DNA of 64,000 nt, from positions 1 through 64,000 of the forward strand of contig NZ_DASWPE010000117.1 in assembly GCF_036404135.1 (NCBI RefSeq), given 5' to 3'. Source of the DNA: Rhodopseudomonas_A sp036404135 (GTDB lineage Bacteria; Pseudomonadota; Alphaproteobacteria; Rhizobiales; Xanthobacteraceae). The translations under genes and the position numbers were made by a program. The notes beneath the pieces are model-generated. The model was given only the letters and a program-made list of their open reading frames with translations. It was not told the origin of the DNA and made no database searches. Positions 44,577 to 51,887 of the stretch are shown here, in pieces; the stretch's first letter is position 1, and the number at the start of each line of letters is the position of its first letter.

Positions 44577-46901
44577 CTAGTATTTGCTCTGCACCACCGC
44601 GCGACCGGGATCCATTCGCCGCATACGCCCGAGAAACTCCTCGGTGATGCGCTCGGCGTCGCCGCCGCTGGCGATGATCTTCGGCCTGATGAAGATGATC
44701 AGTTCGGTGCGGGACGAGGATCTGTCGTGCGACGCCAGCAAATCATTCAGCACTTTGATCTGCGACACCACCGGCAGCCCGCTGCGGTCAATCTTCTGGG
44801 TTTCGGTGATCAGGCCCGCGAGCAACACGGTTTGTCCACTGGTCACCGAGATCGCGCTCTTGACGCGGCGCTGCGAAATCGTCGGCGTTAGCGAATCCGA
44901 CCCAGTGGAGACCACGTTGCTGATCTGCTGCTCCACATTCAGCGTCACGACGCCGTTCGCATTGACCCGCGGCAGCACGTTCAGGATGATGCCGGTGTCC
45001 TTCAGTTCAACGCTGTTGACCGTGGCCGTACTTTCCGCCGATGTTTGCTGGCGCGTCAGAATCGGGATCTGGTCGCCGACCTGCAGCACCGCCGGCTGCC
45101 GATCCATCACCACCAGCGAGGGCGAGGACAGCACCTTCACGCTGGTGAACTTGGCGAGCGCATCGAGCACCACCTGCGGATCGGACAGCGCGCCGGCCAC
45201 CAGGTTGAGCCCCGGATAGGTGGTCTGCAGCGGCACGCCGCCGGCGCCGCCGAGGCCCGCTGAAAATTTCCCGCTCTTCAGGAAGAACTGCACGCCATAT
45301 TCCAGCTCGCTGGTCAGCGTCACCTCGGCGATGGTGACTTCGATATTCACCTGCGTGGGAAATCTGTCCATTTCGCGGATCGCGCGTTCCACGATCGGAT
45401 AGGTCTGCGGGTTGGTTTCGATGAACAGCGCGTTGTTGGATAGATCGGGGGTGACGCGAACCTTGCCGCCGCCGTTCTTGCCGGACGCTGCGCCGTCCTC
45501 ATTGGCCGGGGATTTTTGCGTGGTGGCGTCCGAAAACGTCGCTTTCACCACGTTCGATGAGTTCTGCGTCGTGGTGCCGGACGCGGCGGTCGCCGTCGCC
45601 GTGCCCGAGGCCTGCGCGGTTTGCGCGGTCGCGGCCTTGTCGCCGCCGCCATTGTCCGGAGCGTCCTGGCCGGGCTCGAGCTGATCGCTGTCGCTCTGGC
45701 CCGCGGTTGATCCTTGGCGGCCGCCGAACATCTTGTTGAGCATCGACGCCACCGTCTTGGCCTGCGCATATTTCAGCCGATAGACCTTGACGCCTCCGGA
45801 GACATGATCGGCTTCGTCGAGCCGCATCACCCATTTGGCGACGTGATCGATGGCGTCGCGGCGCGAGGATACGGCGAGCACCGCGTTGAGCCGACTGATC
45901 GGCTGCAGCTGCACGACATTCTGCGACAGCCCGCCTTCGCCGGTGCCAAGGATGCGGTTGAGTTCGACGATCACGGTCTCGGGCGCGGCATGCTCCACCG
46001 GCAGGATCGCCACCGACTTGGTACGCATCCAGTCGACGTCGACCATCGCCGCAGCGCTGACAATCGCCCGCCGCTCCGCGGCGGTGCCCTGGATCATCAA
46101 CAGGTTGGAGGAGGGCTCGACCTTCACCGTCCCGTTGCGGCCGCCGAGCCCGTCGAGGACCTTGCCGAGCGTGGCGGCGGGGACGTATCGCGCCGGAATC
46201 ACCGTCGTGCCATATCCGTCGCCGACGGATTGAAACCCGATATTGCCGAGCCCGCGCGGCTCGATCACCGGCGAGATGCGATAGACATTGCCGTCCTTGG
46301 TCAGCGTCGCGTTGATCGACAGCAGCGAGGTTTCCAGCAGCGCAACCAGACTGCGGCGGGGCACCGGCTGGGACGACGTCAGGTTGATCTGCCCGGTCAC
46401 CCGCGGATCGAGCAGGTAGTTGGCATTGAGGATGTCACCGAGGATCGCCTTGCTGACCGCTGCGACATCGGTGCTCTCGAAATTCAGCTGATAGGTGCGT
46501 CCGTCGGCGCCCGACGTGATGCCTGGAACGGCGCCGACCGTGCTCGGCGTCGCCGACGCGTCAGATGTGGTGTCGGTCGATACCCGATCGGGCGCGGTGC
46601 CGGTGAAGATCCGTCCCGGGTGGATGGCGGCGCCGGAGACCGTTCCGTAGCTCTCGGTCGGCGTCGGGCGTCTTGCGACGCGGTCGCCGACGCCGAAGCC
46701 GGGAAAGCTGTCCGATGGCGTGAATGTCTGGTCGCGGTTATCGATGACCTCGTGCAGGTCGGTGACCGAACATCCGGCCAGAAGCGATGCGAGCGCCGCG
46801 CCTGCGACGATCAGCCGGAGCGAAGACACGGCGGTTCGCGAGAGGAGGGGTATGGCGCTGCAAAGCACGCCGACGCGTCGTCGTCGCGTACTCCAGGTCA
46901 T
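44577..46901 (-). CDS. gspD: Type II secretion secretin GspD (lipoprotein)
   Basis: 774 residues from the ATG at 46901, preceded by GGAGA; an upstream in-frame ATG at 46976 would put 25 odd residues before the signal. The signal ends in a lipobox (SLLAGC), so this secretin is probably self-piloting. N0-N3 domains are visible (YQLNFESTDVAAVSKAILGD, SLVALLETSLLSINATLTKD, VPAATLGKVLDGLGGRNGTV), followed by a long Gln/Ala/Thr-rich insert (about 400-460). The secretin core is VTPDLSNNALFIETNPQTYP, RFPTQVNIEVTIAEVTLTSE, FTSVKVLSSPSLVVMDRQPA and SVTSGQTVLLAGLITETQKI. It forms the outer-membrane exit channel and is the first gene of the operon. Confidence 0.93.
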   Translation of the reverse strand: MTWSTRRRRVGVLCSAIPLLSRTAVSSLRLIVAGAALASLLAGCSVTDLHEVIDNRDQTFTPSDSFPGFGVGDRVARRPTPTESYGTVSGAAIHPGRIFTGTAPDRVSTDTTSDASATPSTVGAVPGITSGADGRTYQLNFESTDVAAVSKAILGDILNANYLLDPRVTGQINLTSSQPVPRRSLVALLETSLLSINATLTKDGNVYRISPVIEPRGLGNIGFQSVGDGYGTTVIPARYVPAATLGKVLDGLGGRNGTVKVEPSSNLLMIQGTAAERRAIVSAAAMVDVDWMRTKSVAILPVEHAAPETVIVELNRILGTGEGGLSQNVVQLQPISRLNAVLAVSSRRDAIDHVAKWVMRLDEADHVSGGVKVYRLKYAQAKTVASMLNKMFGGRQGSTAGQSDSDQLEPGQDAPDNGGGDKAATAQTAQASGTATATAASGTTTQNSSNVVKATFSDATTQKSPANEDGAASGKNGGGKVRVTPDLSNNALFIETNPQTYPIVERAIREMDRFPTQVNIEVTIAEVTLTSELEYGVQFFLKSGKFSAGLGGAGGVPLQTTYPGLNLVAGALSDPQVVLDALAKFTSVKVLSSPSLVVMDRQPAVLQVGDQIPILTRQQTSAESTATVNSVELKDTGIILNVLPRVNANGVVTLNVEQQISNVVSTGSDSLTPTISQRRVKSAISVTSGQTVLLAGLITETQKIDRSGLPVVSQIKVLNDLLASHDRSSSRTELIIFIRPKIIASGGDAERITEEFLGRMRRMDPGRAVVQSKY

Positions 46902-47183
46902 GCGCGTCTCCCCGATCCGGCCGTCATAAGGAGCAACTGCCTGATCGAGCAGCTGGTTTCGAAAGGGTGCGACCAACCTGCTCGCAGGCTGCTCGGAAAG
47001 CTGCCGCGCACGCCACCGCCAAGCGACGTATGGTCAAGCGAAGGACGACCGTCATGACGGCCCCGATCGAGTTCGACGACGCGACGTCCACTTCAATAAG
47101 ACAACTGCTGGCCGGTCGAAGCGAAGCTTTGCGGCCGATAATCTTGTTTGGCGTGCTCACGGCGAGGTTCCCGATCGCGTCGG

Positions 47184-47783
47184 CTAGGTGTTTGCGGTGG
47201 CGCGCGCGCTGCGAGCGCGGCGCTTGACTGGCAGATGGTTGTCTCTGATCAGACGGGAGTGCTTCATCAGCATCGCCGATGGACGGTCGAGACGTTGTGC
47301 ACAATGCGCCAGCGCGTGCTTCATTTCGATTTGGATGGTGCGCACGGTGACGCCGAACCGCGCGGCAAGGACGCTGTACGGGACGTCGTTGAAAGCCGCC
47401 GCCAGCACGATCTCGCGGCGGCGCGGCGGCAGTTCGGCGAGCGCGCGTTTCAGCGCCGCAATGTCCGATCGTCCTTCGACAACGCGCGTCGGATCCGGCG
47501 CGTCATCGGGAATTTCGACCATCGCATCGACTTCGGCAGCGGTCATCCGTCGCTTTTCCGACAGGACCCGATTGATGGCGATGTTGAGTGCTGTGCGCAG
47601 CAGATAAGCACGCGGACTCTGCACCTGGTCCAATATCGTCGCCGAACGCAGTCGCAGGAACGTATCCTGGAGCGCTTCTGACGCCAGTTCGGCGGACCCC
47701 AGCCGAACCGTCAAGCGGCGCTTGAAATCATCGTATCGCGCGACAAGCTCATCGACCAGCAGCGACTGTGTGGTATCAGTCAT
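47184..47783 (-). CDS. ECF sigma factor, third copy
   Basis: 199 residues from the ATG at 47783; an in-frame start at 47813 is possible. Region 2: LVARYDDFKRRLTVRLGSAE, LASEALQDTFLRLRSATILD and PRAYLLRTALNIAINRV. Region 4: LKRALAELPPRRREIVLAAA and the helix-turn-helix YSVLAARFGVTVRTIQIEMK. It shares the RRL..RLGS.(D/E)LA.EAL..TFLR block with the factors at 9078 and 22027. There is no FecR next to it. It lies upstream of gspD in the same direction and a PHO-box-like site precedes it, so it is a candidate phosphate-responsive activator of the type II operon. The C-terminal 25 residues are Arg/Ala-rich. Confidence 0.87.
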   Translation of the reverse strand: MTDTTQSLLVDELVARYDDFKRRLTVRLGSAELASEALQDTFLRLRSATILDQVQSPRAYLLRTALNIAINRVLSEKRRMTAAEVDAMVEIPDDAPDPTRVVEGRSDIAALKRALAELPPRRREIVLAAAFNDVPYSVLAARFGVTVRTIQIEMKHALAHCAQRLDRPSAMLMKHSRLIRDNHLPVKRRARSARATANT

Positions 47784-48150
47784 GGCACAAGGCCCCCACT
47801 TACTACGCGGCACTAGATCGCGGCTCTGAGTTGTAAAAGTGCGGCGCTACGTGCGGGTGACCTAGCCATGACAGATTTGATTCGCCGTATTTTGGCGGCG
47901 TTGCCGCGCAGCCGACGAGTATCTGACGCGACACGACTGATCGGTATTTCTGAATAAGATAACGGAGAGCGCGATGAGAAGCGCTGCGTCGTGCCGACGC
48001 GGTTGATCGCTTCTATACGGCTTTCAGAGAGTGCGGCCGCAGCATGATGCTGTCACGTCTGGCTTTTCCGGATGATCAGCCCAGGCGCGTGATCGAACTA
48101 ACCAATCCGGGTTCGCGGCATGTCGCCAGCTGCCGGGACCTGTTGCGACG
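47784..48150. other. Regulatory gap before the third ECF sigma
   Basis: 367 bases between the ECF start and the end of the TPR gene. Besides the PHO-box-like site at 47857-47874 there is a candidate -10 (TACAAC on the minus strand) downstream of it. A 10-codon plus-strand ORF with a GGAG site is too short to support. No gene is recognised. Confidence 0.4.
47857..47874 (-). promoter_or_regulatory. PHO-box-like site upstream of ECF sigma
   Basis: On the minus strand CTGTCAT-GGCT-AGGTCAC matches 12 of 14 positions of the alphaproteobacterial PHO box (CTGTCAT-N4-CTGTCAC), with the first half perfect. It sits about 74 bases before the ECF start codon in the correct orientation. A PhoB dimer binding here would place the gene under phosphate control. 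Confidence 0.6.
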
Positions 48151-49305
48151 TCACGCCGCGGGCTGTGCTGTGGCCGCGACGCCTCCTGTCGCGACGACGA
48201 TGAGCGGGTCGATCAACTGTAGCGCTTCACGCGCTGGCAGTAGCGCCGGGTCAAGATCGAACGCGTGCTGAAGGCATATCGCCGCGCCCGGCAACTGGTT
48301 GGTCGCGATCAAGGTCTGCCCCAGCGCCAGATAGAATTCGGCCGATTGTTGTCGATTGATCAGCACGGCCTGCTCGAAGTGGCTGATCGCCGCGCCGAAA
48401 TCGCCGGTCGCGCGAAACCCCAGGGCGAGCGAGGCATGGACGGCATCGTTGAGTGGCGCGCGATCGAGCGCCTCGCGGAATTGCGCGATCGCTTCGTCGG
48501 CGCGACCGGAGACCAGGAGGGTGTCGCCCAACGCCAATCGTGCGGCGACGAATTCCGGGGCGAGCCCGACGGCGTGCCGCAGCAACCCGAGGGCTCGGTC
48601 GTGATGGCCGCGATCGCGTTCCAGCGCGCCGAGATTGCATAGCGTATTGACGTGATCGGGATCTAAAGTCAGCACGCAGTCGAACGATGTGATCGATCGA
48701 TCGACGGCGTTGTCGCGATGATGACGAACGCCCTGCACGAACAGAGCATCGCACAGCACGCGCCGGTCGTCGTCTCCGAGCGGCCGTTCGATCCGCTGCT
48801 GACGGGAGGTTGTGGTGCTCGTGTCGTCGAGCAGCGCCGCAAGATCGGCCGTGGCGCTCGGGTGATCCGGCTCTGCCGCGAGCACGTCGCGGTAGGCGTC
48901 GATCGCGAGGTCGAACAGCCCGAGTTCCGCGAGGGCCTTGCCGAGACCAACCAGCGCGGCGGGGCGGCGCGGCCGCAGCGTCAGCGCGGCCTCGTACGCG
49001 GCGACGGCGGCTGCGCGGTGTCCGGCTTCGATCAGCAGCGCGCCGAGATTGGCGTGCGCTTCGGCATTGGTCGGCTCGAGCGATATCGTGGCTGCGAGCT
49101 GCTGTCGGGCCTGCGCGTTGTCGCCCCGTCGCCACGCGATCAGGCCGCGCATATGCGCGAGGTAGGCGGCCATGCCGGGTTCGCCGCTGAGCGTTGTGAG
49201 CAGCACCTCGGCGCCGTCGAGATGGCCCTGGGCGAACAGTCGGTTGATCCGGTCGGCAACGGCTTTCAGGAGGGCGGGTCGCGAGGCGGAGGCAACTGGG
49301 GGCAT
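48151..49305 (-). CDS. Tetratricopeptide-repeat protein (384 aa)
   Basis: About eight or nine TPR units, for example GLIAWRRGDNAQARQQLAAT, ANLGALLIEAGHRAAAVAAY, LVGLGKALAELGLFDLAIDA, CNLGALERDRGHHDRALGLL, LALGDTLLVSGRADEAIAQF and ASLALGFRATGDFGAAISHF. No signal peptide and no catalytic domain are seen. TPR proteins build scaffolds for protein contacts. It follows the TPR-GT41 protein by 48 bases in the same direction, so it may help that enzyme or the secretion machines; the P. aeruginosa pdt region also has a TPR-like accessory gene. Confidence 0.8.
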   Translation of the reverse strand: MPPVASASRPALLKAVADRINRLFAQGHLDGAEVLLTTLSGEPGMAAYLAHMRGLIAWRRGDNAQARQQLAATISLEPTNAEAHANLGALLIEAGHRAAAVAAYEAALTLRPRRPAALVGLGKALAELGLFDLAIDAYRDVLAAEPDHPSATADLAALLDDTSTTTSRQQRIERPLGDDDRRVLCDALFVQGVRHHRDNAVDRSITSFDCVLTLDPDHVNTLCNLGALERDRGHHDRALGLLRHAVGLAPEFVAARLALGDTLLVSGRADEAIAQFREALDRAPLNDAVHASLALGFRATGDFGAAISHFEQAVLINRQQSAEFYLALGQTLIATNQLPGAAICLQHAFDLDPALLPAREALQLIDPLIVVATGGVAATAQPAA

Positions 49306-49353
49306 GGCGTTGTCCGTTGGGATGATTGGCTCTGCGACCTCGTCGTCGGTGCG

Positions 49354-51567
49354 TTAGTTGCTAGCGCTGAGTTCGGCTGGCGGGGTGACGCCGCCGTCCG
49401 CGGCTGAGCGTTCGCTGGTCCAGGCTGTCCACAGCCTGATCAATTCTTGGGAGAGATTCTTGGCGAACCGTGGTGCGTCGCACAGCGGCGAGGCGGCGAC
49501 GCGTTGCCGCAACTGCTGGCGGGTGGCGGCGAGTTCAGCTCGCCTGTTGCTCCAACCGACCGCCAGCGCCACGTAGTCGTGCTGGGTCTGCGCGCAGAAG
49601 TCGCGCAGCCCGGCGGCGGTCAGATGGGACGCGGCGTGGCGCCCGGCGAAGGTGTCGCCGACCAGGGTCACCGTCGGTACGCCCATCCACATCGCCTCGA
49701 GCGTCGTCACGCCGGCCGAATAGGGAAACGGGTCGAGCGCCAGATCGACGTCGTGATAGGCGATCAGCAGCTTGCTCTGTTCGGTCTCGCCGACCAGGTC
49801 GACGCGGTCGCGGGCGATGCCGCCGCGGCCCAGCATGTCGTAAACGGCCCGCTGCGTGCTCACTTCATCCAGTCCGCCATAGACCATCAGCAGACGCGAG
49901 GTGGGCGCCGCGTCGAGGATGCGCGCCCAGAGCTGTGCCAGCTGTTCGTTCAGCTTGGCCGGACGATTGAAACAACCGAAGGTGAAGCGGCCGGCGGCGA
50001 GGCAGGGCAGCGGCGCGACGTCGGGCGCCGGCGTCGGCGGATGATAGCTGACATAGCAGTCGGGCAGCCGGATCACCGGCTCGGCATAATGGATGTCGTC
50101 CTCGGGCGGGATTTCCACCGCGTCGGCAATCAGTCCGTCATAGGTGTCGAGACCCACCGTGCCGACATAGCCGGCCCAGCCGAGCTGGATCGGCGCGGCG
50201 CGGCGTTCGAACAGGCCGAGCCGGTTGCCCGCGGTGTGTCCGGCGAGGTCGAACAGGATGTCGATGCCGTCGTCCATGACCAGCTTGATGGCCGCGGCGT
50301 CGTCGAGTTGGGAGATGTCGCGCCACTGCACCGAGGCGGCCTTGAAGCGCTCGCTGAAGTCGTCCTCGGGGCGCTTCTGGTCGGTCCTGTAGCAGACGAT
50401 GGGATAGCCCAGCGCCGCCAGTTCCTCGAACGCGCGCAGGGTGAGGAACGCCACCGCATGACGGTGCAGGTCGGCCGACACCAGACCAAGCCGCGGCAAG
50501 CGCCGCGGATCGGGATCGTTGGCAAACAGCAGGCGGTGATGGGCGTCGCCCTTGCGATACAGCGCGGCCCACCGCTGGTGCTCGGCGAGCAATTCCGCCT
50601 TGGTCACCCCGGGTTTGTGCTGCAGGGCGAACAGCAGGTTGCCGGCGATCTCGGCGCTGTCGGGTTTGAGTTCGCTGGCGCGGCGGAATGCGGTCACCGC
50701 CTCGTGGATGCGGCCCTGGCCGAGCAGGCCGAAGGCCTTGCCGATATGGCTTTCAGCGTGCAGCGGATCGAGGTCGAGGGCGCGGGCGATGTGGCCGAGA
50801 CCCTGCTCGTAGCGCCGGTGGTTGATCAGGAAGTGGCCATAGTAATATTGCGCCAGCGCATGATCGGGCGAGACCCTCGCGGCGGTCTCGAAAAGTTTGC
50901 CGGCCTGCTGTTCGTGCCCCGCGCGGCCGCAGCTGACGCCGAGTTCGAGAATGGCGCCGGCGTGCTTGCTGTCCAATGCGCCGGCAGCCTGCAGGTCTTC
51001 CGCCGCACGGTCGAACTGACCGTCCATCGCCAGCGCCAGTCCGCGGCTGCGATAGGCATCGCCATAGCTGGCGTCCAGCGCTAGGGCGGCGTCGAACGCG
51101 GCGATGGCGTCGCTGCGGCGGTTTTCCGCAAGCAGCGCCAGGCCGAGGCTGTATTGAGCCAGTGGCATCTGTGGACGCAGCCGCAGCCCCTGTTGCAGAT
51201 AGGGAATGCCCTTCTGCGGCCGGCCGGTGCGGGCGAGGCAGGTGCCGATTTCGGCGATCGCCGGACCGTGGCCGGGCGAGATCTCGACTTCCTTGCGAAA
51301 CGCGACCACGGCCTCGTCGAAGCGGTCGAAGCGGCAAAGTGCCGCGCCCAACGCATAATGGAAGCCCGGCTGGTCCGGCGCCAGCTTCACCGCCTCGCGG
51401 AATGCCGCCAGCGCCGGTTTCCATCGGTTTTCTCTGGCATGGCGCACGCCGTGGTCGTGGCTCTGCCTCGCCTGGAGTACGGACTTGGAGGGGGGCGACT
51501 TCGGCGTTTTTGCATTTCTGTAATGCAATAAAGGCATACAAAAACGAGCGTCAACATTGTCTTGCAT
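49354..51567 (-). CDS. TPR-GT41 O-GlcNAc-transferase-like glycosyltransferase
   Basis: 737 residues. About ten TPR units fill residues 40-340 (GVRHARENRWKPALAAFREA, YALGAALCRFDRFDEAVVAF, GYFLINHRRYEQGLGHIARA-like). The GT41 catalytic part follows: RLGLVSADLHRHAVAFLTLR, DGIDILFDLAGHTAGNRLGL, FERRAAPIQLGWAGYVGTVG, LPCLAAGRFTFGCFNRPAKL, YSAGVTTLEAMWMGVPTVTL. These enzymes transfer a sugar from a UDP-sugar to Ser/Thr or Asn of proteins in the cytosol. HMW1C, which glycosylates a two-partner adhesin, belongs to GT41, so the exoprotein at 22791 is a conceivable target (inference). The extreme N-terminus is AT-rich with an inverted repeat (51510-51528), so a later start is possible. Confidence 0.85.
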   Translation of the reverse strand: MQDNVDARFCMPLLHYRNAKTPKSPPSKSVLQARQSHDHGVRHARENRWKPALAAFREAVKLAPDQPGFHYALGAALCRFDRFDEAVVAFRKEVEISPGHGPAIAEIGTCLARTGRPQKGIPYLQQGLRLRPQMPLAQYSLGLALLAENRRSDAIAAFDAALALDASYGDAYRSRGLALAMDGQFDRAAEDLQAAGALDSKHAGAILELGVSCGRAGHEQQAGKLFETAARVSPDHALAQYYYGHFLINHRRYEQGLGHIARALDLDPLHAESHIGKAFGLLGQGRIHEAVTAFRRASELKPDSAEIAGNLLFALQHKPGVTKAELLAEHQRWAALYRKGDAHHRLLFANDPDPRRLPRLGLVSADLHRHAVAFLTLRAFEELAALGYPIVCYRTDQKRPEDDFSERFKAASVQWRDISQLDDAAAIKLVMDDGIDILFDLAGHTAGNRLGLFERRAAPIQLGWAGYVGTVGLDTYDGLIADAVEIPPEDDIHYAEPVIRLPDCYVSYHPPTPAPDVAPLPCLAAGRFTFGCFNRPAKLNEQLAQLWARILDAAPTSRLLMVYGGLDEVSTQRAVYDMLGRGGIARDRVDLVGETEQSKLLIAYHDVDLALDPFPYSAGVTTLEAMWMGVPTVTLVGDTFAGRHAASHLTAAGLRDFCAQTQHDYVALAVGWSNRRAELAATRQQLRQRVAASPLCDAPRFAKNLSQELIRLWTAWTSERSAADGGVTPPAELSASN

Positions 51568-51887
51568 ATGAGGTCCCGCGCTGTCGGCCGGCCATACGGC
51601 TTCAGGTTAAAATCGAATTCCGAATATTGCAAGTTTAAAAATTGCGAAAACAAAGTTCGCGCCATCGATTTTAAGATATCTCTTAGATGCAGGTCAAGTA
51701 TCTGCAAATAGAATTGAAAAATATATACGTCATAATACTACAGATGACGCCGTTTGTACCTTGGGGAAGGTTCGCGGCCTGGGCAGCACAACCGAAACGC
51801 AGCGAAGCGGAGACGCGTCGTCGGCCCACAGCCGAAGGCGGCGAGGGCTTGCGGCTTGCTGCATCACACCGACGAAGGAGAGTGGAA
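51568..51887 (+). promoter_or_regulatory. AT-rich divergent promoter region
   Basis: 320 bases between the GT41 gene (minus) and the PstS-like gene (plus). Positions 51590-51750 are far richer in A+T than the surroundings, with TTAAAAATTGCG, TAAGA-TATC-TCTTA and TTGAAAAATATATACGTCAT. They probably hold both promoters. I find no convincing PHO box; the best is AGGTCAA-GTAT-CTGCAAA (8 of 14). GGAG at 51877-51880 is the ribosome site of the next gene. Confidence 0.5.

Noticed and set aside
46902..46976. 25-residue extension of GspD
   Set aside because: It would put a polar stretch before the lipoprotein signal; the ATG at 46901 has GGAGA upstream.
47991..48048. Very short ORF (10 codons) with a GGAG site in the gap before the third ECF sigma
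   Set aside because: Too short to support, and no context for a leader, since the neighbouring genes run the other way.
49447..51084. 545-codon plus-strand frame opposite the GT41 gene
   Set aside because: Antisense shadow; the GT41 frame has the recognisable catalytic and TPR motifs.
51687..51887. 67-residue extension of the PstS-like protein
   Set aside because: It would bury the signal peptide; the ATG at 51888 has GGAG at the right distance.
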